A stretch of 64,000 nt of DNA from Chloroflexota bacterium (GTDB lineage: Bacteria > Chloroflexota > Chloroflexia > Thermomicrobiales > UBA6265), in contig JAEWEG010000032.1 in assembly GCA_023389575.1 (NCBI GenBank), positions 24,535 through 88,534 of the forward strand. Direction: 5' to 3'. The position numbers and the translations under genes are program-made. Numbering within the stretch: position 1 is the first letter of the stretch; each line of letters begins with the position of its first letter. Below are positions 34,522 to 42,166 of the stretch, piece by piece. Under the pieces are notes generated by a model that worked only from the letters and a program-made list of their open reading frames with translations, ran no database searches and was not told the origin of the DNA.

Positions 34522-35922
34522 GTGTTTCGCAAGATTCTGATCGCCAATCGAGGTGAGATCGCGCTCCGCATCCTGCGGGCCTGCCGCGATCTCGGCATTC
34601 CCGCCGTCGTCGCCTACAGCGATATCGACCGCGACTCGCTCCCGGTCCGGCTCGCCGATGAGGCCGTGTGCATTGGTCCGGCCCCGGCCGCCCGTTCCTA
34701 CAACAACATCCCGGCCGTCATCAGCGCCGCCGTCATCACCGGCTGCGACGCCATCCATCCCGGCTACGGATTCCTCGCCGAGAATGCCTACCTGGCCGAA
34801 ATCTGCCAACAGGTCGGCATCACCTTTATCGGCCCCTCCCCCAAGGTCATCGACAGCATGGGCAACAAGGCCGAGGCCCGCCGCGTAATGCGCGAGGCCG
34901 GCGTGCCGATGCTTCCCGGAACCCCCGGCACCATCTCCACCATCGCCGAGGCCACCAGTTTCGCGCGCGAAATCGGCTACCCGGTCGTGGTAAAGGCGGT
35001 AGCCGGTGGCGGTGGCCGCGGCATGCGCGTGGCCATGAACGAGGAAGAGCTCACCCGTGGACTACCCATGGCCCAGGCGGAGGCGGAAGCCGCCTTCGGC
35101 AACGGCGCGGTGTACATGGAACGGTTCCTGCAGAAACCGCGCCATGTCGAGGTCCAGGTCCTCGGCGACAACCATGGCAACGTCGTCGCGGTAGGCGAAC
35201 GCGACTGCTCGCTCCAGCGCCGCCACCAGAAGGTGGTCGAGGAGGCTCCAGCGCCAAACCTCCCGCGCAAGATTCGCGACAACCTGCTCAAGACCGCCGT
35301 CAAGGGCGCGAAGGCAGCCGGGTACAGCAGCGCCGGCACCCTCGAGTTCCTGCTCGATTCGGACGGCAGGTTCTACTTCATGGAGATGAACACGCGCATC
35401 CAGGTCGAGCATCCCATCACCGAGGAAACCTCCCGCATCGACCTCGTTGCCTGGCAGATTCGCGTGGCGGCCGGCGAACGCATCTCCTTCCGTGAGGACG
35501 ATTTGCGGCCCGTGGGGCACTCCATCGAGTGCCGGATCACGGCCGAGGACGCCACCAACGACTTCATGCCGTCGGTGGGCACCGCCGAAACCTACGTCGC
35601 CCCGGGCGGTCCCGGCGTGCGGGTGGATTCCCACCTCTTCAGCGGCTACTCCATCCCGCCCAACTACGATTCCCTGCTCGGCAAGATCATCGTCTGGGGC
35701 AAGGATCGCGACGAGGCGGTCGCCCGGATGGAACGAGCCCTTTCCGAGACCATCATCACCGGTGTGACGAACACCATTCCCTTTCTCGCCCGCGTTATCG
35801 GCGACGATCACTTCAAGCAGGGAGACGTCCATACCGGCTTCATCCCCGCGTTCATGGAGCGGGTGGGAAGCAGCGGCTTCGACCAGCAGGAAGAGGCGGA
35901 GCCGGCCAGGAATCGCGCATGA
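34522..35922 (+). CDS. accC: Biotin carboxylase subunit of acetyl-CoA carboxylase
   Basis: ATP-dependent carboxylation of biotin on BCCP, first half-reaction of malonyl-CoA synthesis. The 466-residue ATP-grasp protein starts FRKILIANRGEIALRILRAC, has the Gly-rich loop AVAGGGGRGMRVA and the catalytic EMNTRIQVEHPITEE. There is no BCCP domain, and accB is not adjacent. The start is GTG 34522 with GGGAGG 7 bases upstream. The stop overlaps the next gene (ATGA). A role as pyruvate or propionyl-CoA carboxylase subunit is possible, but the FAS context favours AccC. Confidence 0.95.
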   Translation: MFRKILIANRGEIALRILRACRDLGIPAVVAYSDIDRDSLPVRLADEAVCIGPAPAARSYNNIPAVISAAVITGCDAIHPGYGFLAENAYLAEICQQVGITFIGPSPKVIDSMGNKAEARRVMREAGVPMLPGTPGTISTIAEATSFAREIGYPVVVKAVAGGGGRGMRVAMNEEELTRGLPMAQAEAEAAFGNGAVYMERFLQKPRHVEVQVLGDNHGNVVAVGERDCSLQRRHQKVVEEAPAPNLPRKIRDNLLKTAVKGAKAAGYSSAGTLEFLLDSDGRFYFMEMNTRIQVEHPITEETSRIDLVAWQIRVAAGERISFREDDLRPVGHSIECRITAEDATNDFMPSVGTAETYVAPGGPGVRVDSHLFSGYSIPPNYDSLLGKIIVWGKDRDEAVARMERALSETIITGVTNTIPFLARVIGDDHFKQGDVHTGFIPAFMERVGSSGFDQQEEAEPARNRA

Positions 35923-36335
35923 CCGGAACAGGACAGCGAGAGCCTCGCGAAACGGGAGCCGTGACGCACATCCACAAGCGTGGCCGACCGCGCGGTACGG
36001 TTCGGGTCGCTCCCGCGGTCCTCATCCAGCTCATCGAACTCACGGTACGAGGCGTCAAGGGAATCGGCGAACTTCGTCCCCTGCGGCACCACAAGCCAGC
36101 CGCCTCGGAACCGGGCGCCCGCGTCTTCACCAGTGGCGGCATCGCCGTCACGGTCCAGGGTGACCAGATCGACGCCGCCATCGCCATCGCCATCCATCGC
36201 GGCACCAACGTCTCCGAGCTCAGCAACGAGATCAAGCGCCAGATCGGCTTCGCCGCCGGCAACATGCTCGGCATGACCGTGCGCACGGTGGATATCTACA
36301 TCGACGAAATCATGCCGGTTCCAGCCGGCACCTGA
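35919..36335 (+). CDS. Asp23/Gls24 family protein (YqhY-like), second of two
   Basis: A 138-residue DUF322 protein with a basic N-terminal stretch (THIHKRGRPRGTVRVAP), then the family core VLIQLIELTVRGVKGIGEL, GGIAVTVQGDQIDAAIAIAI and a C-terminal TVRTVDIYIDEI. The order accC-asp23-nusB is the same as accC-yqhY-nusB in Bacillus, where YqhY is linked to control of acetyl-CoA carboxylase. ATG 35919 overlaps the accC stop (ATGA), so production is coupled to AccC. It is only distantly similar to the copy at 19595. Confidence 0.88.
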   Translation: MTGTGQREPRETGAVTHIHKRGRPRGTVRVAPAVLIQLIELTVRGVKGIGELRPLRHHKPAASEPGARVFTSGGIAVTVQGDQIDAAIAIAIHRGTNVSELSNEIKRQIGFAAGNMLGMTVRTVDIYIDEIMPVPAGT

Positions 36336-36363
36336 TCACCTCACGAAGGACCACGCCATCACC

Positions 36364-37341
36364 ATGGCCGACAGCACCAACGACGGCACGCCAGACAAGA
36401 CGCCCGCCAATCCTCCCAAATCCAAGGGCCGCCCGGCCCGCAAGCGCTCCGGCAAATCTCGCAACGCGACATCCGGACGGCAGCGCGTGGCCATCGACCG
36501 CCGTGCCCCGCTCCATCAGTCGCGGGTACTCGCCATGCAGGCGCTCTACGAGGACGACATCTCGGCCCACGGCCTCGATGACATCCTCCAGCACTTCGGC
36601 GTGTCCCGCCGCAAGGACCTGGAAACCTGGTTCACGGAGGCCGAACGCAAGGGGAGCAAGGCCGTCGAAACCATCGGCTACCTCGCCCGCAACGCCGAGC
36701 GCGACGCCTCTGGCGCCCCGCTTGACGCCTACCTTGCGGCAACCACCCGGGTCATCAACAGCCTCTCCGAAACAGAGGATTCGTCCGATCCGGACGCGGA
36801 CGTCAACGATTCCTACCTCACCCTGGTCCAGGCCCGTGTCGACAGCCTGGTGGCCGCCGCGCTCGAAAACTTCCGCGAGCGCGCCATCACCCTGATCGAT
36901 CCGTCCAGCGACCTCCTCACGGAATCGTTCGATGACGATGACGAGCCGATCCAGGACGACCTGGCGAAACAGGAATACGAGACCCTTCGCCTCGTCCGCG
37001 ACACCTACGTTCGCGAGGAACGCGAATCGCTGGCCACCTTGCTCGAAATGCTGAAGCGCACCGAGCGGGTCGCGCGCGGCGTGCAGGCGAAGCTGGGCGA
37101 GATCGATCCACATATCGAGCGCGCCGCTCCCGCCTTCCCCATTCGCCAACTGGCGTCCATCGACCGCGCCGTGCTCCGGATCGCCGTGTACGAGATCCTG
37201 TTCGAGGACGAAGTGCCGTTCAAGGTCGCCATCAACGAGGCCGTCGATATCGCCAAGCATTACGGCGGCCCGAACTCCGGCAAGTTCGTGAACGGCGTCC
37301 TCCGCACCATCTCCGAACGCCTCCCAACCACCGCCTCCTGA
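36364..37341 (+). CDS. nusB: NusB-family protein with large internal insertion
   Basis: Transcription antitermination factor that binds boxA RNA with S10 during rRNA synthesis. The protein is 325 residues, about twice the usual 130-160. A basic N-terminal extension (1-47, Lys/Arg-rich) precedes the first NusB helices (HQSRVLAMQALYEDDISAHG, 51-70). About 150 extra residues (roughly 80-230), mixed helical and acidic, come before LKRTERVARGVQAKLGEIDP. The C-terminal core is normal: FPIRQLASIDRAVLRIAVYE, PFKVAINEAVDIAKHYGG and SGKFVNGVL. No frameshift is seen, so the insertion is translated. It lies 28 bases after asp23, giving accC-asp23-nusB. Confidence 0.88.
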   Translation: MADSTNDGTPDKTPANPPKSKGRPARKRSGKSRNATSGRQRVAIDRRAPLHQSRVLAMQALYEDDISAHGLDDILQHFGVSRRKDLETWFTEAERKGSKAVETIGYLARNAERDASGAPLDAYLAATTRVINSLSETEDSSDPDADVNDSYLTLVQARVDSLVAAALENFRERAITLIDPSSDLLTESFDDDDEPIQDDLAKQEYETLRLVRDTYVREERESLATLLEMLKRTERVARGVQAKLGEIDPHIERAAPAFPIRQLASIDRAVLRIAVYEILFEDEVPFKVAINEAVDIAKHYGGPNSGKFVNGVLRTISERLPTTAS

Positions 37342-37587
37342 ATCCCTGGCCGGGGCCACCGGCCGGATTCGCCAGTTCGCCCTACGAATCGCCCGCGCGG
37401 TCGTGTATCATCCATCCGGAATGCACAGCGTGAGCGTCGTGGCGTCATTCCTTGAGATGCGCGGCTCGCGCGTACATGACGGAGAGCGCGGTGCTCTCCA
37501 GAACACCGGTCTTGCCGGTAACGATGGATTCGGCTGGTATCCAATACTGGCAAGCCAATACAGGGCACATCATAGGAGGGTTCGGAC
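37342..37587 (+). promoter_or_regulatory. acpP upstream region with tandem hairpins
   Basis: This 246-base gap contains TATCAT (37406-37411, weak -10 candidate) and two neighbouring hairpins: 37481-37499 (7-base-pair stem GGAGAGC/GCTCTCC, loop of 5) and 37505-37519 (5-base-pair stem ACCGG/CCGGT). A strong SD AGGAGGG (37574-37580) follows, 7 bases before the TTG start of acpP. Confidence 0.45.
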
Positions 37588-37827
37588 TTGGCAACCACAC
37601 TCGAACGAGTACAGGCAATCGCGGTTGAACGACTGGGCGTTGACGCGGACCAGGTCGTCGAAAGCGCGGAGTTCATTGGCGATCTGAACGCCGACTCGCT
37701 CGACCTCGTCGAGGTCATCATGGCGATGGAGCAGGAATTCGACCTCGAGATCAAGGACGAAGACGCCGAGAACATCCGCACGGTCGGCGATGCGGTAAAA
37801 TACATTGAGGAGCATGCGCAGTCCTAG
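37588..37827 (+). CDS. acpP: Acyl carrier protein
   Basis: Carries growing acyl chains on a phosphopantetheine arm. The acidic 79-residue protein has the attachment site Ser37 in [19 protein letters not shown] and the helix-III sequence [16 protein letters not shown]. The start is TTG 37588: it lies 7 bases after the strongest SD in the region (AGGAGGG) and no ATG or GTG occurs in a suitable position. A weak start codon for a very abundant protein is notable. It is preceded by nusB rather than by fabG, and rnc does not follow. Confidence 0.95.
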   Translation: MATTLERVQAIAVERLGVDADQVVESAEFIGDLNADSLDLVEVIMAMEQEFDLEIKDEDAENIRTVGDAVKYIEEHAQS

Positions 37828-37860
37828 TCTCGCCTGTCGGGACGAACGGATAAGTCTGCA

Positions 37861-37903
37861 CGCGAAAGCAGCCGGGGGCGCATTTGCCGAGGCTGCTTTC
37901 GCG
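37861..37903 (+). terminator. Hairpin after acpP
   Basis: A perfect 13-base-pair stem (37861-37873 with 37891-37903) with a 17-base loop, 33 bases beyond the acpP stop. No T-tract follows; it may be an intrinsic terminator with weak tail or a 3' end-protecting structure. Confidence 0.55.
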
Positions 37904-38046
37904 CAATCGTCTCCGGCGCAGGGCTCCCGGAATCCGGCGAACCGTGTATCCATTCTGGTCGTCAGATCCCTGCCTGACTCAACCTGGCCGAAGAGCGCCT
38001 CCATGGCGCGTGGCGCGGTCTCCGAGCCTCATGGCCCGGCACCAGA

Positions 38047-38892
38047 ATGGAGATTCACCCCGGCATGGCTCGCACCATCAAGGTCCCCGCGTGGAAATTC
38101 AAGATTCCACGCCTCCCCCAGGTAGACCCAAACACCCCCGACGTTTTCGAGGAGATGACGCTCCAGGAGCACCTGATCGAGCTCCGGGACCGCATCATGA
38201 AAATCGTCATCGGGATTTTCATCGCCTTCATCTTCGGCGCCATCGGTTCCAAGTTCCTGCTCGAGCAGATGATGATTCATGCCCAGCTCGAAGGAACCGG
38301 GTTCGACATCCGCTCTCCAACCGATCCGCTGACGCTCTACTTCAAGGTCGCGCTGTACATCGCCGTGGCCATCACGATGCCGCTCATCGTGTACCAGATC
38401 ATCGCGTTCCTGGCGCCTGGCCTGACCAACAAGGAAAAACGCGTCCTCTTTGGCGCCCTGCCCTTCATCTCGATCCTGTTCATCGCCGGTGTCGCGTACG
38501 GCTACTTCGTGGCCGCGCCCCGTGCCCTGCTCTTCCTCTCCGGCTTCCTCGGCGATATCTTCTCGTGGAACCCGGACGGCGCGGAAATCCTCAGCTTCTT
38601 CCTCACCCTCATGATCGGCCTCGGCCTCTCGTTCCAGTTACCGGTCATCATGTTCGTGCTGGCCAAGATCGGCATCGTCTCGCCGGCCAAGATGCGCGAA
38701 TGGCGACGCTACGCCTACCTCATGCTGACCATCGTCGCCGCCGTCATCACGCCGAGCACCGACCCCGTCAACATGGCGATCGTCGCCATTCCACTGGTGC
38801 TCCTGTACGAGGCCGGTGTCATCATCTCGCGGATCTTCGCCAAGACCGGTCTGCGCAACGCCGATCCGGAACCAGACGAAGCCGCCGCCTGA
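38047..38892 (+). CDS. tatC: Sec-independent protein translocase subunit TatC
   Basis: Receptor of the twin-arginine export pathway. The 281-residue protein has six predicted helices; before the first is the conserved LQEHLIELRDRI (substrate-binding region), then SPTDPLTLYFKVALYIA, LAPGLTNKEKR, and the fifth and sixth helix region YAYLMLTIVAAVITPSTDPV. An N-terminal cytosolic extension of about 40 residues is present. ATG 38047 or 38065 may be used. No tatA/tatB gene is adjacent. It converges on rqcH, and a shared hairpin covers the rqcH stop. Confidence 0.96.
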   Translation: MEIHPGMARTIKVPAWKFKIPRLPQVDPNTPDVFEEMTLQEHLIELRDRIMKIVIGIFIAFIFGAIGSKFLLEQMMIHAQLEGTGFDIRSPTDPLTLYFKVALYIAVAITMPLIVYQIIAFLAPGLTNKEKRVLFGALPFISILFIAGVAYGYFVAAPRALLFLSGFLGDIFSWNPDGAEILSFFLTLMIGLGLSFQLPVIMFVLAKIGIVSPAKMREWRRYAYLMLTIVAAVITPSTDPVNMAIVAIPLVLLYEAGVIISRIFAKTGLRNADPEPDEAAA

Positions 38893-38922
38893 TAACCGGG
38901 AAACTGATCACCACGCGATAGA

Positions 38923-38952
38923 GGCGGGCTGGCTCAATCGAGCCGGCCCGCC
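38923..38952 (+). terminator. Terminator of tatC overlapping the 3' end of rqcH
   Basis: A 13-base-pair stem (38923-38935 with 38940-38952) containing one G-T pair, loop AATC, followed by TTCTTC on the plus strand. The right arm lies within the last codons of rqcH, so the two convergent genes share it. Confidence 0.65.
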
Positions 38953-40784
38953 TTCTTCAATGCCACCTCGTCCTCCGGCGTCACCAGGATCGTCCGCTCG
39001 TTGCGATAGGTCACCATGCCCGGACCGGCACCCTTGATCTTGCGGACGTTCTTCCGGCGCGTTACGTCCACTTCCACCTGACCGCTGCCGCGCCCGCTGC
39101 TGTAATAGGCGGCCAGCGCCGCCGCCGTTTCCACCGCCCGCTCATCCTCCTCGTCGGACGGCCGTAGCCAGCGAACGATGACGTGCGAACCTGGCACCCC
39201 CCGGGCGTGCACCCAGGTATCCTCCGCGCCACCGATGTCGAAGGTGACCTGGTCGTTCTCCCGGCCGGAGCGGCCCAGGAAGATCATGTTCCCGCCCGCC
39301 TCGGTCATGCCGGTCACGCGGCGAGGTTGCTGCTTCTTGCTCTTCGAGCCCGCCCGCTCCCCGACGGGTTGCCGTCCACCGGTGTGCTCCTCGAACTCCT
39401 GCCGTAGCGACTCGATCGCCGCGAAGCCCTCCGCCTGCTCCACCTGCACGCGCAACTGTCCGAGGTAATCCAACTCGGTCTCCGCGGCGGCCACGTGCTC
39501 CGGAACCTGGCTTCCGGCCCGCTGTGCCTTGCGGTACTCCTCGAAGTAGTGCTGGGCGTTGTCCTTGGCCGAGAGCGCCGGGTCGAGAGGAATCACCATT
39601 CCGTCAACCTCCAGCCGGGTGTCGCCGGGCTGGATTTGCCATAGGTACCCGAAAATCAACTCGCCCCAGGTCCGGAGGTCCTCGGCCTGCTCCGACCGTC
39701 GCAACTGGTCGCGCAGGGAATGCAGACGCTTGCCGACCTTGTCCCGTTCGCGATCGATCGCTGCCACCAGCCGCTCCCGCCGCTGGGCGTGATCGCGCGG
39801 TCCGCTGGAAAGCCCAGTCTCCCGCAAGGCGTCCACCGCCTCGGAGATCGACTCCACCGGGCGAGGCTTGGCGATCTCGGCCAGGTACCCCAGCGGAATC
39901 GCCGAATAGGCGATCGGTTCGCCCTCCTGTTCGTAAACCACCGGCTCCCAGGTCCGCGTCAACAGCGGCTCGAACAGGTTCCGCGTCACCCGCGCCAGTT
40001 CCGCCAAGTCGGTGACGGCGCTCACCGGCGCATCGGCCGCGCCCGCCACCCGGAACGCGATTTCGCGGCCGGATTGGGGACTCACCCCCCGCATGCCCCG
40101 TACCAGGCCATCGGCCAGCCTGGCGCCAGGTTTCAGCGTCGCCACCAGCGATTCCGCGCTGGCCGAGGTCAGCCGCCGCGGATCCGGCTTGTCCGGCGCG
40201 GGTGGCAGCGTGTATTGCACTTTCGGCAGTATCGGCCGCACCCGGCTCATGGACGAGGTGACCCGCTTGGCGCTCTCCATCACCTTGCCGTCGGCGTCCA
40301 CCAGGATGAGGTTGCTGTGGCGTCCCATGATCTCGACCACCAGATCGACCCGGTTCATGTCGGGTCCCCACATCTCCGGCTCGTCATCCTCGGCGCCATC
40401 GTGCTCGAACGGCTCCTCCACCTGCTCGTCGGGGGCGTCGTCACGGTCGTTGCGGCTGATCAGGCGCTTCACTATACTGAGCCGGATCACCCGCTCGAGC
40501 GGGGGCTGGTCGATACCAATCAGGAAACCGCCGCGCACGTATTTTCGAAGTTGCAGGCCAAACGGCGTGATCAGGCTCGGATCGCTCGAAGGCAACCGGT
40601 CCGCGATCCAGATGCCAGCGCCATCGGTATCGGCGCTGGCCACCAGGGCCCGGCGGCGGCCATGAGCGTATACCTCGGCGGCGATCGTGGTCGCGTTGAC
40701 CAGGCCGAGCTTCTGCACTCGCCCATCGAGGGCGACCGACTGCAATTCGTCCACCATGGCGGCGACCGTCAATACATCGAACAT
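38934..40784 (-). CDS. rqcH: RqcH (NFACT family), ribosome quality control factor
   Basis: Binds 50S subunits carrying peptidyl-tRNA and drives addition of C-terminal alanine tails that mark stalled chains for proteolysis. The 616-residue protein has the NFACT-N domain at the start (FDVLTVAAMVDELQSVALDG, then LQLRKYVRGG), a central coiled coil (AIDRERDKVGKRLHSLRDQL) and the NFACT-R domain (FLGRSGRENDQVTFDIGGAE, DTWVHARGVPGSHVIVRW, YYSSGRGSGQVEVDVT). Two acidic insertions occur, at about 125-140 (EDGAEDDEPE-like) and in the R domain. It is divergent from gmk, as in Firmicutes neighbourhoods. No mutS2 is nearby, so it is RqcH-type rather than a fibronectin-binding adhesin. Confidence 0.94.
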   Translation of the reverse strand: MFDVLTVAAMVDELQSVALDGRVQKLGLVNATTIAAEVYAHGRRRALVASADTDGAGIWIADRLPSSDPSLITPFGLQLRKYVRGGFLIGIDQPPLERVIRLSIVKRLISRNDRDDAPDEQVEEPFEHDGAEDDEPEMWGPDMNRVDLVVEIMGRHSNLILVDADGKVMESAKRVTSSMSRVRPILPKVQYTLPPAPDKPDPRRLTSASAESLVATLKPGARLADGLVRGMRGVSPQSGREIAFRVAGAADAPVSAVTDLAELARVTRNLFEPLLTRTWEPVVYEQEGEPIAYSAIPLGYLAEIAKPRPVESISEAVDALRETGLSSGPRDHAQRRERLVAAIDRERDKVGKRLHSLRDQLRRSEQAEDLRTWGELIFGYLWQIQPGDTRLEVDGMVIPLDPALSAKDNAQHYFEEYRKAQRAGSQVPEHVAAAETELDYLGQLRVQVEQAEGFAAIESLRQEFEEHTGGRQPVGERAGSKSKKQQPRRVTGMTEAGGNMIFLGRSGRENDQVTFDIGGAEDTWVHARGVPGSHVIVRWLRPSDEEDERAVETAAALAAYYSSGRGSGQVEVDVTRRKNVRKIKGAGPGMVTYRNERTILVTPEDEVALKKAGRLD

Positions 40785-40830
40785 GTCACACTAGGCCTTT
40801 CCGGCGCGCCCATTGGGCGAAGTCGTCATC

Positions 40831-40842
40831 CCGGTATACCGG
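40831..40842. promoter_or_regulatory. Palindrome CCGGTATACCGG between rqcH and gmk
   Basis: A perfect 12-base palindrome in the 85-base divergent gap. Its centre TATACC could serve as -10 for either direction; a second candidate -10, TATCTT (40849-40854), lies before gmk. It may be an operator or just overlapping promoters. Confidence 0.35.
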
Positions 40843-40869
40843 GGTCTCTATCTTGGGAGTGCATAGACC

Positions 40870-41589
40870 TTGCCACAGTCCACGAACCTGGAAGCCGCCT
40901 CCGTCGAAACCGTCGCCGCTGAACTCACAGCGGAGGATATCGCCCTCTGCGAACAGGGCGACTCGCTGATCCAGCAGTTGCGGAACGGCAAGTCGGCGCG
41001 GGTGATCATCATTTCGGGGCCCTCTGGTGTCGGCAAGGACTCGGTCATCGACAAGCTTCGCGATGTCTACCCGAACGCCCGATACGTCGTCACCGCCACC
41101 TCGCGCCCCAAACGCGACGGTGAGGTCGACGGTAAGCACTACCTGTTCCTCGACCGCGAAGACTTCGAGCAACAGATCGAGGCCGGCGACTTCATCGAAC
41201 ACGAACTGGTCTACGGGAACCTCTACGGTGTACCCCGGCGTCCCGTGGTCGAGGGCCTGGCCAACAACCAGCACGTCATCATCAAGGTCGACGTCAAGGG
41301 CGCCGCTTCTCTCCGCAAACTGATTCCGAATACCGTCTCGATCTTCCTGCTTCCCGAGACGATGGAGTCGCTCAAGAACAGGCTGAAGCACCGGAAGACG
41401 GAAACGCCCGAAGTGCTCATGAAGCGGTTCCGTACGGCCTGCGAGGAACTGGAGCGCGTGAAGGAATTCGAGTACGCCGTCTTCAACGAGGAAGGCAAGC
41501 TCGACAAGGCGCTTGACGACATTGTCGAGCTCATCGAGTTCGAATCCGCCCTCCCCAGGGTTCCCCAGGGCCAGCCGGAAATCCTCTAG
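40870..41589 (+). CDS. gmk: Guanylate kinase
   Basis: Phosphorylates GMP to GDP. The 239-residue protein has the P-loop IIISGPSGVGKDSV, the GMP-binding VVTATSRPKRDGEVDGKHY and FIEHELVYGNLYGVPR, and the lid KHRKTETPEVLMKR. The usual P-loop GPSGxGKST has Asp-Ser instead of Ser-Thr. An N-terminal extension of about 40 residues precedes the fold; the start TTG 40870 follows GGGAG by 11 bases, and an internal start cannot be excluded. It is divergent from rqcH and converges on def with an 8-base gap. Confidence 0.95.
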   Translation: MPQSTNLEAASVETVAAELTAEDIALCEQGDSLIQQLRNGKSARVIIISGPSGVGKDSVIDKLRDVYPNARYVVTATSRPKRDGEVDGKHYLFLDREDFEQQIEAGDFIEHELVYGNLYGVPRRPVVEGLANNQHVIIKVDVKGAASLRKLIPNTVSIFLLPETMESLKNRLKHRKTETPEVLMKRFRTACEELERVKEFEYAVFNEEGKLDKALDDIVELIEFESALPRVPQGQPEIL

Positions 41590-41597
41590 CCGCGTCC

Positions 41598-42122
41598 CTA
41601 CTCGTCCTCGTCGTCGTTGCCAACGAACCGCAGCGTCTCCTTGTCGACCACCCGATCCGTGAACAGGATGCCGTCGAGGTGGTCGATCTCGTGCTGGAGC
41701 ACGCGAGCCAGGTACCCCGAGGCCTTGATCCGCACCGGCTTGTTCTCCATGTCGATGGCCTTCACGGTCACCGTGTCGTACCGCGGCACCTCGCCAACCC
41801 AGCCGGGAATGCTCAGGCATCCCTCCAGCCCGACCTGGGTTCCGTGCCCGCGCACGATTTCCGGATTCGCCAGCCGGTAGGTGATCTCCTCGCCCTCGGC
41901 GTCCTCGTCCGCCTCGTCTTCGTCGACCTCGTTGTAGCGAATCACGATCAGCCGGCGGGTAACACCGACCTGCGGCGCCGCGACCGCGACCCCGCTCGCC
42001 ACTGGAATCGTCTCGTACATGTCATCCGCGAGTTTCCGAATCTGGTCATCGACCCGGCGAATCCCAGTAGCCCGCTGTCGCAGCCGCGGATCGCCCTCCA
42101 ACACAATATCCAGAATCGCCAT
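41598..42122 (-). CDS. def: Peptide deformylase with variant motif I and acidic loop
   Basis: Removes the formyl group from nascent proteins using Fe2+ or Zn2+. In the 174-residue protein, metal ligands are Cys102 (EGCLSIPGW), His144 and His148 (QHEIDHLDG), with catalytic Glu145. Motif I, normally GxGxAAPQ, reads GVAVAAPQ (44-51), so the second Gly is Ala. Between strands there is a strongly acidic insertion (NEVDEDEADEDAEGEE, 64-79). Otherwise the protein is complete and should be active. SD AGGAG lies 11 bases upstream. It is downstream of priA (44 bases between them), as in many bacteria; fmt does not follow. Confidence 0.94.
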   Translation of the reverse strand: MAILDIVLEGDPRLRQRATGIRRVDDQIRKLADDMYETIPVASGVAVAAPQVGVTRRLIVIRYNEVDEDEADEDAEGEEITYRLANPEIVRGHGTQVGLEGCLSIPGWVGEVPRYDTVTVKAIDMENKPVRIKASGYLARVLQHEIDHLDGILFTDRVVDKETLRFVGNDDEDE

Positions 42123-42166
42123 CTACCCTGAAGCTCCTGATCTGACCAATGCGGCGTATCGCCACC

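Noticed and set aside
37861..37903. Considered as a riboswitch before tatC
   Set aside because: It is a simple perfect hairpin just after acpP, with no conserved aptamer features; terminator-like function is simpler.
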